Of a DNA stretch of 6,183 bases, positions 1 to 6,094 are shown in pieces; position 1 is the stretch's first letter, and each line of letters opens with the position of its first letter. The notes under the pieces were generated by a model. That model saw nothing but the letters and a program-made list of their open reading frames with translations, was not told the DNA's origin and did not search any database. The translations under genes and the position numbers were made by a program. The DNA is from Rickettsiaceae bacterium. Its GTDB lineage: Bacteria; Pseudomonadota; Alphaproteobacteria; Rickettsiales; Rickettsiaceae. The DNA is taken from the NCBI GenBank assembly GCA_021741285.1, contig JAIOYD010000096.1, positions 1 to 6,183 on the forward strand. Reading direction: 5' to 3'.

Positions 1-68
1 GAAATAGAAGAAAACGGTTCGGTTTAAGATTCAACTTAATTGCCGGAATTTATAATTTCGAGCTTTAA
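1..68 (+). CDS. C-terminal end of a DDE transposase (partial, runs off left edge)
   Basis: Reading from base 3, 21 codons lead to TAA at 66-68; the peptide ends RKRFGLRFNLIAGIYNFEL. A basic Arg/Lys stretch followed by 'GLRFNLIAGIYN' and a short tail is, from memory, how many IS5/IS4-like transposases of Rickettsiales and other intracellular bacteria end, after the last catalytic glutamate. The catalytic residues lie to the left of the window, so the family cannot be proved here. The same bases read in frame 1 give only an 8-residue tail (stop at 25-27), which resembles nothing I know. The gene stops about 20 bases before the sensor kinase sequence begins, as expected for an insertion sequence lying directly against it. 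The family assignment rests on one short conserved tail. Confidence 0.6.
   Translation, partial: NRRKRFGLRFNLIAGIYNFEL
51..56 (+). promoter_or_regulatory. Candidate -10 element (TATAAT) inside the transposase tail
   Basis: TATAAT at 51-56 is a perfect sigma-70 -10 hexamer. The matching -35 region (about 28-35, GATTCA or TTCAAC) is poor. Transcription from here would start near 62-65, about 30 bases before the TTG start at 95, so this element could drive the truncated kinase gene. The hexamer also encodes Tyr-Asn in the transposase tail, so chance is a fair alternative in such AT-rich DNA. Confidence 0.3.
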
Positions 69-79
69 AGAGGTTATGC

Positions 80-85
80 AAGAGG
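80..85 (+). promoter_or_regulatory. Ribosome binding site AAGAGG for the TTG start at 95
   Basis: AAGAGG lies 9 bases before TTG at 95-97, a workable Shine-Dalgarno spacing. It falls in what looks like the insertion sequence end, so the site would have been supplied by the element and not by the original gene. A second AAGAGG at 68-73 sits only 2 bases before an ATG at 76, but that ATG opens a different frame. Confidence 0.4.
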
Positions 86-94
86 TCTATTATA

Positions 95-1474
95 TTGTTT
101 TTAGCCTACTTTGTTCCTGGGAAATTAGGGTATTTACTTGCGTTGCCTCCTGATGCCTCAACTGCAATTTGGCCTTCATCAGGTTTTGCTTCGGCAGGAA
201 TTATATTGCTTGGATATAAAGCCCTACCAGGTGTTTTTTTTGGATCCTTGATACTAAACTTGCAAAATTTAAATCAAAAATTATCAATATTAGAAATTTT
301 GTCACCGGCGGTATTTAACTATATAACTGCGCCTGGATTTATTGCTCTTGGTGCCACTCTTGAGTCTCTTGCAGTATCATTTATTATCCGAAAATTTATC
401 GGATTTCCTAGTTCATTATCACATTGGCGGGACGCTTTAATTTTGTTTTTAGGAGCGGGGTTAATTGGGGCAATTCCATCACCGACCATTGGAATTACTA
501 TGTTTTATCTTAAGGGATTTATTGCCTCTAGTGAATATTGGTACAGCTGGTGTTCTTGGTGGATTGGAAACAGCTTGGGAATAATTGCTATTACTCCGGT
601 GCTTGTTACTTTATTTTCACCAAAGAAATATATTAGTAATAAACGAAAAATATATATAGCTACTCCGCTTCTTGTAATGCTAACTTTAATTGCAATGATT
701 TTTACTAGTACAAGTGAGTATGAAGTGAAAAAGCTTCAACAAAATTTAGATATGGAAGGGAGAAATGCGACAATTCGATTTGAGAATCAAATAGCAGTTA
801 AAATCCAAGAGATAGAGTCGGTTAAGAATTTTTTCAATGCATCAGAGTTTATTAATAGGTCAGAGTTCGAAGAATTTGTTAAGCACTTTGTTAATAATCC
901 TTACATTCATTACGTAAGCTGGGCTCCTAAGGTCAATGAAGACGAGGTATTATTGTTGCTGGAGCTTACTAAGAAAGATGGCATAGAAAATTTTTCGATT
1001 AGGTCTAGTAAAAATAGTAAAGATCCAAAGTTTATTCCAAAGAAAATTTATTATCCTGTATTATACTCAGAGCCATATAATGCTGCTACAAGTAAACTGG
1101 GCCTTGATATATCGTCTATTGATAAGTATAAGGATGCATTAAAAACTGCTACTCAAAGCGGAAAAATTGTAATTGCACGAATTCATAATAATACACAGCA
1201 AGACCAAGATAACGTAATGTTTACCATTTTGGATCCAGTTTATAATAATAAAGCTAAAACTTTGACTGCCGAAGAAAAGGAAAAGAATATTAAGGGATTT
1301 ATAGTCGGGAAGTATAAATTAAAGGGTATAATTGAAAATTTTTCTGAAGAATTAAAGCTAAAAGGAATTGAGATAACTATTTTAGATTATACTTCATCTC
1401 CAACAGATAAGATATTATATATAAATCTTTTAATAAAGTCCCTGGATTTTTATTATCAGCGTCAACTTCTATGA
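95..1474 (+). CDS. MASE1-CHASE sensor half of a split hybrid histidine kinase, 5' truncated
   Basis: This is the input half of a membrane sensor kinase. Residues 1-205 form the hydrophobic MASE1 domain, with helices near 2-17, 30-55, 65-100, 113-140, 150-175 and 187-204 and the typical IWPSSG turn at 25-30. Residues about 225-459 form the extracytoplasmic CHASE domain: YIHYVSWAPKV (270-280), YYPVLYSEP (319-327), LGLDI (335-339) and DPVY (380-383) match its conserved blocks. CHASE domains bind small molecules; the ligand here cannot be told. The TTG start at 95 is the only supported start: the frame is closed by TAA at 53-55, has no ATG before 95, and AAGAGG sits 9 bases upstream. The first membrane helix begins immediately, so the native N-terminus appears lost to the insertion sequence. 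The last ~15-20 residues are read out of frame after a frameshift, and the CHASE strand plus the next helix continue in the following reading frame (1471-3243). Probably half of a pseudogene, unless the shift is programmed or a sequencing error. Confidence 0.8.
   Translation: MFLAYFVPGKLGYLLALPPDASTAIWPSSGFASAGIILLGYKALPGVFFGSLILNLQNLNQKLSILEILSPAVFNYITAPGFIALGATLESLAVSFIIRKFIGFPSSLSHWRDALILFLGAGLIGAIPSPTIGITMFYLKGFIASSEYWYSWCSWWIGNSLGIIAITPVLVTLFSPKKYISNKRKIYIATPLLVMLTLIAMIFTSTSEYEVKKLQQNLDMEGRNATIRFENQIAVKIQEIESVKNFFNASEFINRSEFEEFVKHFVNNPYIHYVSWAPKVNEDEVLLLLELTKKDGIENFSIRSSKNSKDPKFIPKKIYYPVLYSEPYNAATSKLGLDISSIDKYKDALKTATQSGKIVIARIHNNTQQDQDNVMFTILDPVYNNKAKTLTAEEKEKNIKGFIVGKYKLKGIIENFSEELKLKGIEITILDYTSSPTDKILYINLLIKSLDFYYQRQLL
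1411..1470 (+). other. Frameshift joining the two halves of the kinase gene
   Basis: Frame 1 is open from 1411 (after TAA at 1408-1410) into the downstream reading frame without a break. It encodes PGFLLSASTSMNIGQRIWTI across the ATG at 1471. The ending 'GQRIWTIKF' followed by a membrane helix is how CHASE domains normally finish. The sensor frame reaches its stop at 1472-1474 only after unrelated sequence. Restoring one base anywhere in about 1428-1442 fuses the two frames: one more T in the run 1428-1431 gives DKILYINLFNKVPGF, and one more C in 1440-1442 gives YINLLIKSPGF. No canonical X XXY YYZ slippery heptamer is in the right register, so I favour a one-base deletion or a sequencing error over programmed -1 frameshifting. 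Confidence 0.75.
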
Positions 1475-3243
1475 ATATAGGACAAAGAATTTGGACGATT
1501 AAATTTGAACAAACAAAAGAATATTTAGTTGCCAACAAAGAATGGCATCTTTGGTACTTGTTACTTGTTGGTTTGGGTATTCAGGTCTTAGTTTCCATCT
1601 TAACTTTAATTATTACTGGTTATTCGGATGCTATTGAAGGCTTGGTTAAAAAGCAAACGTTTGATTTAAAAGAAAGTGAAACTAGATTTCAGTTAGTCGT
1701 AAAGGGTACAAGAGATGGAATTTGGGATTGGGTTGATACTTCAACAGAAAAGCAATATTGGTCTCCGCAGTTTTTTAAATTGCTTGGATACGACCCAAAT
1801 GAGATAGAAGCTAAGCTCTCAAATTTTATGAAAATAATACATCCAGAAGACATTGAATTTGTTGAAACAGTGTTTAATTCTCATACTTTCAAAGGAAGAA
1901 CTTTTGATATTGAGTATCGTATGTTAAAAAAATCTGAAAAATATAACTGGTATCAGTTTAGAGGTATTGTCACGATAGATAAGACTTCGGGTGTCAAGAG
2001 AATGACAGGGTCTATTACAGATATAAGTTATAGAAAAAGTATTGAAAAGAAACTTAAACAAGCTAAAGAGGAAGCTGAATCGGCAACTAGAATAAAGTCA
2101 GATTTCTTGGCTACGATGAGTCATGAAATAAGAACTCCTATGAATGGGATAATAGGAACAACCGAACTTGTGCTGGATACGGAGCTAACTCCCCAGCAAA
2201 GGGGTTATATGGATAATGTTCTTTATTCAGCTGAAAATTTGCTTGAAATACTAAATGATATTCTTGATTTTTCTAAGATTGAAGCTGGCAAGATAGAGTT
2301 AGAAATGACTCCATTTGACTTTAAAAAAGCGAGTCAAGAAGTTATTGATTTGTTGAGACCAAAAGCTTTACAAAAAAATCTTAAATTGAGCTTAGTGTAT
2401 AAAAATGAAGCCCAACAATACGTAGTCGGTGACTCAATGAGGATTCGTCAGATTTTATATAATCTGGTTGGTAATGCAATTAAGTTTACAGAGAGTGGAA
2501 GTGTTGTTATTACAGTTGAAAATCAAGAGTTAGTTATTCCTCCAAGAGGGAAAGCGATATTACTAGTTTCCTTCCAAGATACTGGCGTGGGGCTTACTAA
2601 AGAACAAAGACGTTCTATATTTAACAAATTTGCACAAGCTGATAGCTCAACTACTAGAAAATTTGGAGGAACAGGTCTAGGTTTAGCTATTTGTCAGATG
2701 CTAGTATCTATGTTTGGTGGGGAAATTAATGTAGATAGTGAGCCGGGGCAGGGGTCAATCTTTTCTTTTGCCCTGTTATTTGATATTGCTTCAAAAGATA
2801 GTATCGAAGATAACTCGATTCAAGTTAATAATGACAATCTAGATCATGGAATAACCACTCCAATTAGAGTACTCATGGCAGAAGATAACCGTATTAATGC
2901 GGAGTTTGCCAAAGAAATGTTAGAAAAACTTAGATGTGAGGTAGTTGCAATAAGAAATGGTAGAGAAGCAGTAGAAATATTGCTGAACGATAGGAATTTT
3001 GACTTAATATTTATGGATTGTCAGATGCCAATCATGGATGGGTTTGAAGCAACTAAACAAGTTCGAGAATATGAAAAAAAGAGTAACTTACTACATATTC
3101 CTATTATTGCGCTTACTGCAAATGCAATGAAGGGTGATAAGGAAAGATGTATACAAGCTGGAATGGATGATTATTTGAGTAAACCAGTAAGACAAAAGGA
3201 TTTGGCTGGGATGATTAGAAAATGGCTTGTTAATAAAGAATAA
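1471..3243 (+). CDS. Hybrid histidine kinase core: TM-PAS-HisKA-HATPase_c-REC
   Basis: This is the catalytic half of the split kinase. Residues 1-12 finish the CHASE domain, 27-50 form the closing membrane helix, and 51-70 a linker. A PAS fold of the PAS_3 type follows (about 71-190, with WSPQFFKLLGYDPNEI and IHPEDI), then a coiled segment (188-208). HisKA carries the H box SHEIRTPMNG with phosphoacceptor His218. HATPase_c has the N box (NLVGNAIKF, Asn335), G1 (DTGVG, 370-374), the F box (NKFAQADSS) and G2 (GGTGLGLA, 399-406), so it should bind ATP. The C-terminal receiver (about 465-588) has Glu471/Asp472, phosphoacceptor Asp516, Thr549 and Lys571. All catalytic residues are present. The annotated ATG has no Shine-Dalgarno sequence upstream and lies inside a CHASE strand, so it is probably an internal Met of a longer protein. 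The ATGA overlap with the upstream stop could still allow coupled restart. There is no HPt domain in this chain; one is encoded separately 216 bases downstream. It resembles BarA/ArcB-type hybrid kinases. Confidence 0.85.
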   Translation: MNIGQRIWTIKFEQTKEYLVANKEWHLWYLLLVGLGIQVLVSILTLIITGYSDAIEGLVKKQTFDLKESETRFQLVVKGTRDGIWDWVDTSTEKQYWSPQFFKLLGYDPNEIEAKLSNFMKIIHPEDIEFVETVFNSHTFKGRTFDIEYRMLKKSEKYNWYQFRGIVTIDKTSGVKRMTGSITDISYRKSIEKKLKQAKEEAESATRIKSDFLATMSHEIRTPMNGIIGTTELVLDTELTPQQRGYMDNVLYSAENLLEILNDILDFSKIEAGKIELEMTPFDFKKASQEVIDLLRPKALQKNLKLSLVYKNEAQQYVVGDSMRIRQILYNLVGNAIKFTESGSVVITVENQELVIPPRGKAILLVSFQDTGVGLTKEQRRSIFNKFAQADSSTTRKFGGTGLGLAICQMLVSMFGGEINVDSEPGQGSIFSFALLFDIASKDSIEDNSIQVNNDNLDHGITTPIRVLMAEDNRINAEFAKEMLEKLRCEVVAIRNGREAVEILLNDRNFDLIFMDCQMPIMDGFEATKQVREYEKKSNLLHIPIIALTANAMKGDKERCIQAGMDDYLSKPVRQKDLAGMIRKWLVNKE

Positions 3244-3328
3244 CGCAGTATACAGTAGAAAATAGCTAAATTGGTTGCACCCAACGTAAGTCAGGAAAAT
3301 AGAATGTACTGAAATACTTGCAAATGGC

Positions 3329-3349
3329 TTTATTATAATTAATAATAAA
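3329..3349. repeat. AT-rich inverted repeat in the kinase-HPt gap
   Basis: The arms TTTATTAT (3329-3336) and ATAATAAA (3342-3349) are perfect reverse complements around a 5-base centre. The repeat sits just upstream of the candidate promoter for the HPt gene. It could be an operator or a weak hairpin; with only A and T in the arms, chance is possible. Confidence 0.3.
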
Positions 3350-3364
3350 ATTATGTATGGGCCC

Positions 3365-3394
3365 TTGACTACAAGAACATGACTTATTTATAGG
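3365..3394 (+). promoter_or_regulatory. Candidate sigma-70 promoter for the HPt-spoT pair
   Basis: TTGACT (3365-3370) matches 5 of 6 bases of the -35 consensus. TATAGG (3389-3394) lies 18 bases further and matches the first four -10 bases. Transcription would start near 3401, leaving about 60 bases of leader before the HPt start codon. A short inverted repeat, GCCCT (3361-3365) and AGGGC (3392-3396), brackets the two elements and could mark an operator. If real, the pair can be expressed independently of the broken kinase gene. Confidence 0.4.
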
Positions 3395-3421
3395 GCTTAT
3401 CTATTTGTACGAAGCAGTAAT

Positions 3422-3440
3422 TTGTTAATATTAGTAACAA
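3422..3440. repeat. Inverted repeat just before the HPt ribosome binding site
   Basis: TTGTTA (3422-3427) and TAACAA (3435-3440) form a perfect 6-base inverted repeat around 7 bases, ending 6 bases before the Shine-Dalgarno sequence. In the mRNA leader it could fold into a weak hairpin; in DNA it could be a regulator site. It is weak evidence on its own. Confidence 0.25.
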
Positions 3441-3446
3441 TTGGGT

Positions 3447-3452
3447 AAGAGG
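3447..3452 (+). promoter_or_regulatory. Ribosome binding site AAGAGG of the HPt gene
   Basis: AAGAGG is 7 bases before ATG at 3460 and fixes this start codon. It is the best-placed ribosome binding site in the window and serves the HPt gene and, by coupling, the overlapping spoT gene. Confidence 0.7.
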
Positions 3453-3459
3453 AATAAAT

Positions 3460-3825
3460 ATGACAAACGTACAGGTAGATATCATAAATATGAAGACTAT
3501 TGCAGAAGCAAAAGCTCTTATGAATGATCGATTTCCTATGATGGTTAAGTATTTTCTTGAAGATATACAAATGTATTTAGAAGAAATTGAAAAAGGAGTT
3601 CAAGCAAAGAATGTAGAAATGGCAATTTCTCCAGCTCATACCATAAAGTCTTCTGCAAAACAACTTGGGGTCGATAGGGTATGTATTATTGCTAAAGATA
3701 TGGAAGAGTTGTGCCGAAATATCCTTGAGAATGGTGGAGCAAGCTTTGCTGAGTTTGAAGCATTATATAGCCAACTAAAGAAAGAAGTAGATATTGCTGC
3801 GCCAGAATTAAATAAACTTTGCTAA
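3460..3825 (+). CDS. Stand-alone HPt phosphotransfer protein
   Basis: This 121-residue, largely helical, cytoplasmic protein is about the size of a single HPt four-helix bundle. The signature is AHTIKSSAKQLG at residues 59-70, matching the family pattern AHxLKGxAxxxG, with His60 as the phosphoacceptor and Lys63 conserved. The usual Gly after Lys is Ser here. The first helical segment (about 13-48, with FPMMVKYFLEDIQMYLEEIE) and the last (about 96-115) fit the bundle. There are no signal peptide or membrane segments. HPt proteins shuttle phosphate between the receiver of a hybrid kinase and a response regulator; the natural donor here is the receiver (Asp516) of the kinase just upstream, which has no HPt of its own. 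No acceptor regulator lies in the window. The TAA stop overlaps the spoT start region, so the two are probably co-translated. The HPt identity is firm; the pairing is inferred from position. Confidence 0.82.
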   Translation: MTNVQVDIINMKTIAEAKALMNDRFPMMVKYFLEDIQMYLEEIEKGVQAKNVEMAISPAHTIKSSAKQLGVDRVCIIAKDMEELCRNILENGGASFAEFEALYSQLKKEVDIAAPELNKLC

Positions 3826-5972
3826 TTAAATTTGTGGATCATCAAGAAGTTATCGATAAGTATAAATCTTACGGAGTAAAGCTTGATGAAGAAGTGATCA
3901 GGAAGGCAATTAATTTTGCTGTGAAATATCACGGAACTCAGCAAAGAGCTTCGGGTGAGCTGTATTATTACCACCCTCTTCAAGTAGCTGAAATAATAGC
4001 TGAAATGAGATTAGATTCTGATTCTATTGTAACAGCTATATTGCATGATACCATTGAAGACACTGATCTGACTATTGAGTCTATTGAAAAAAATTTTTCT
4101 AAAGACATTGCCAAGCTAGTTGATGGGGTTACTAAGCTAACCAAAATTGAATTTAAAGCTGGTAATGTTCGGCAGGTTGAGAATTTTCGTAAATTATTGC
4201 TTGCAATGAGCGATGATATAAGAGTTTTACTTATAAAACTGGCCGATCGATTGCATAATATGCGTACTATTGACTTTATTAGTAAGCCTGAAAAAAGAGA
4301 AAGAATTGCTCTTGAAACAATGGAGATTTACGCTCCGTTAGCTGAAAGAATAGGGGTTCAGCAGATAAAAAGTGAGCTGCAAGATATATGCTTTCGAGTA
4401 CTTCATCCGGAAATTAGGGAATCAATCTTAACCCGTTTTGAGAGCATTGAGAGCGGTAAAGAAAATTTTGTCGATCAAATTGTTCAGCAGATAAAAAATA
4501 CTATTTCTACTAATGGGATGGAAGCAGATGTTTCCGGTCGTAGGAAGACACCATATTCAACCTGGATGAAAATGAAACAAAAAGATGTGGGGATTGATCA
4601 GCTATCGGATATTGTGGCATTTAGAGTAGTTGTAAATTCAGTTGAAGATTGTTATCGTGCTTTGGGGATAATTCATGGTGCTTATAAAATGGTGCCAGAT
4701 AATTTTCAAGATTTCATTAGTACTCCTAAAAATAATAGATACCAATCACTTCATACGGTGGTAATTGGTCCGCTGATGCAGAAAATCGAGATACAGATTC
4801 GAACCCAAGAAATGCACGAAGTTGCTGAGCTTGGAGTAGCAGCTCATTGGCGATACAAACAGGGTCATATTGATCATGCCGATGGTAAGAAATATGCTTG
4901 GATCAGAGAGTTGCTTTCAATCTTGGATAAAGAGGCCGCTCCAGATGAGTTTATACAAAATACTAAGCTCGCAATGTATTATGATCAGGTATTTTGTTTT
5001 ACCCCTAAGGGCAATCTTATAGCTTTGCCTAATGGAGCAACGACAGTTGATTTTGCGTATATGGTACATTCGGATATTGGAAATTCGTGTATTGGAGCAA
5101 AAGTTAATGGCAGAATTGTCCCACTTAGGACACAGCTTTTGAATGGAGACCAAGTAGAAATAATTACTTCTAAAAATCAAACAGCTTCTCAGTCATGGGA
5201 AAAATTTGTGATCACGGGGAAAGCAAGAGCAGAAATTAGGAAAATAATTCGTGCTCAGCAATACGATCAATATGTCAAGTTAGGTCATAATATCATTAGC
5301 AAAGCTTTCAAAGTGGCATCTATTGATGATGAATCCAAAGCTATTGATATTGCCGTTAAGTTTTTTGATAAAACCAAAGAGGATCTTTTCTTTGCAATTG
5401 GCGAGGGAACAATTACGAGAGAAGAAGTTATAACCCAGGTGCAACCGAAGAAGAGTAAATTGAGCTCTACACTATCACTGCTAAAGTTTGGTCGAAAAAA
5501 AAACCCTGAGAATAAACAAGATAATTCTGTTCCAATTAAAGGTCTTATTTCGGGTATGGTTATGCACTATGCAAAATGTTGTCACCCTTTACCTGGTGAT
5601 AAGATTGCGGGAGTTATACATACTGGAAGCGGAGTGACTATCCATACTTCAGATTGTGAAATGCTGAATAATTTTGCTGGAATGCCTGAGCGTATAATTG
5701 ATCTGACATGGGATAGTAACTCTTCCAATATTCCTTTCATTTGTAGGGTAAATTTAGTACTTTTAAACGAAACTGCCGGTTTGGCCGTAGTTTCAACTGA
5801 AATCGCCAGAAATGGAGGCAATATTATCAATTTTAAAATCATTAGTCGTAATCCAGATTATTTTGAAATGAATTTTGATATTGAAGTTGATTCAGTGGCT
5901 CATATTGAAAAAATTATTAACTCGCTTAAGACTAAAAAAGTAGTGCAGCACATTCAAAGAGCAAAATATTAA
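3819..5972 (+). CDS. spoT: Bifunctional-type (p)ppGpp synthetase/hydrolase (SpoT/Rel)
   Basis: This is a full-length RelA/SpoT homologue (717 residues; the family is usually 700-750) that sets the alarmone level of the stringent response. The HD hydrolase domain (about 25-180) keeps all metal and catalytic residues: His52, His76-Asp77, Glu80-Asp81 and Asp143, with Asn147 in LADRLHNMRT. The synthetase domain (about 225-350) has the G loop GRRKTPYS (240-247), Asp264, Tyr308 in YQSLHT, and EIQIRT with Glu324. TGS lies at about 390-452 (VFCFTPKG, LPNGATTVDFAY), a helical part follows, then a zinc-finger-like segment (Cys587, Cys588, His609, Cys613) and a C-terminal ACT domain (about 639-717). The motif normally reading RxKD in bifunctional enzymes is NFQD (295-298), which may weaken or alter synthesis. 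The start is uncertain: TTG at 3819 overlaps the HPt stop and has no Shine-Dalgarno sequence; GTG at 3834 is an alternative giving a length typical of alphaproteobacteria. Either way translation is probably coupled to the HPt gene. Confidence 0.93.
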   Translation: MLIKFVDHQEVIDKYKSYGVKLDEEVIRKAINFAVKYHGTQQRASGELYYYHPLQVAEIIAEMRLDSDSIVTAILHDTIEDTDLTIESIEKNFSKDIAKLVDGVTKLTKIEFKAGNVRQVENFRKLLLAMSDDIRVLLIKLADRLHNMRTIDFISKPEKRERIALETMEIYAPLAERIGVQQIKSELQDICFRVLHPEIRESILTRFESIESGKENFVDQIVQQIKNTISTNGMEADVSGRRKTPYSTWMKMKQKDVGIDQLSDIVAFRVVVNSVEDCYRALGIIHGAYKMVPDNFQDFISTPKNNRYQSLHTVVIGPLMQKIEIQIRTQEMHEVAELGVAAHWRYKQGHIDHADGKKYAWIRELLSILDKEAAPDEFIQNTKLAMYYDQVFCFTPKGNLIALPNGATTVDFAYMVHSDIGNSCIGAKVNGRIVPLRTQLLNGDQVEIITSKNQTASQSWEKFVITGKARAEIRKIIRAQQYDQYVKLGHNIISKAFKVASIDDESKAIDIAVKFFDKTKEDLFFAIGEGTITREEVITQVQPKKSKLSSTLSLLKFGRKKNPENKQDNSVPIKGLISGMVMHYAKCCHPLPGDKIAGVIHTGSGVTIHTSDCEMLNNFAGMPERIIDLTWDSNSSNIPFICRVNLVLLNETAGLAVVSTEIARNGGNIINFKIISRNPDYFEMNFDIEVDSVAHIEKIINSLKTKKVVQHIQRAKY

Positions 5973-6051
5973 AAAAAGTGCTACAACAAAATGGGTTACG
6001 TAAAGTAAATGAACAACTGTTACCAAGTGATTATATGTTTTAGGAAGTCTC

Positions 6052-6094
6052 TGCGTCAAAATTCTAAATTTCTGACGTAATTTCAGGAATTTTT
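6052..6094 (+). terminator. Two mutually exclusive hairpins after spoT, possible terminator
   Basis: Hairpin A pairs 6052-6063 with 6067-6079 (core CGTCA/TGACG, then AAATT/AATTT, loop CTA, one bulged C at 6072 and one G-U pair). Hairpin B pairs AAATTTCTG (6066-6074) with CAGGAATTT (6084-6092) through one G-U pair, and its 3' arm runs into a T run at 6090-6094. They share bases 6066-6074, so only one can form at a time. Hairpin B with its T run is the more terminator-like. It lies about 90-120 bases after the spoT stop. GC content in the stems is low. Confidence 0.35.

Larger units (their letters stand above)
1..88 (+). mobile_element. Right end of an insertion sequence (partial)
   Basis: The transposase tail stops at 68 and is followed by about 20 bases rich in purine blocks: AAGAGGTTATGC (68-79), then AAGAGGTCTATT (80-91), a 12-base-period direct repeat of AAGAGGT. 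A short untranslated stretch ending in a terminal inverted repeat just past the stop codon is the usual layout of IS5-type elements. Coding sequence for the MASE1 sensor starts by about 89-97, so the boundary should lie near 86-91. The left end and the target duplication are outside the window, so the exact junction is inferred. Confidence 0.5.

Noticed and set aside
76..102. ATG at 76 behind AAGAGG (68-73) as the true start of the kinase, with one T too many in the run 98-102
   Set aside because: It needs a second indel, the Shine-Dalgarno spacing is only 2 bases, and the bases 69-88 are better explained as the insertion sequence end.
1421..1445. Programmed -1 ribosomal frameshifting between the kinase halves
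   Set aside because: The codons ATA AAT CTT TTA ATA AAG contain no X XXY YYZ heptamer in the zero frame and I see no strong downstream stem; a simple base loss explains the data better.
3271..3284. TTGG/CCAA hairpin after the kinase stop as a terminator
   Set aside because: Only four base pairs and no T run follows.
4917..5180. Reverse-strand reading frame of 87 codons
   Set aside because: It lies wholly opposite the TGS region of spoT, has no recognisable domain and is a by-product of the coding strand.
5582..5842. Reverse-strand reading frame of 86 codons
   Set aside because: It is antisense to the zinc-finger and ACT regions of spoT, which are clearly coding, and has no features of its own.
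6009..6080. Small 23-codon reading frame after spoT
   Set aside because: It has no ribosome binding site, overlaps the hairpin region and is no longer than expected by chance.
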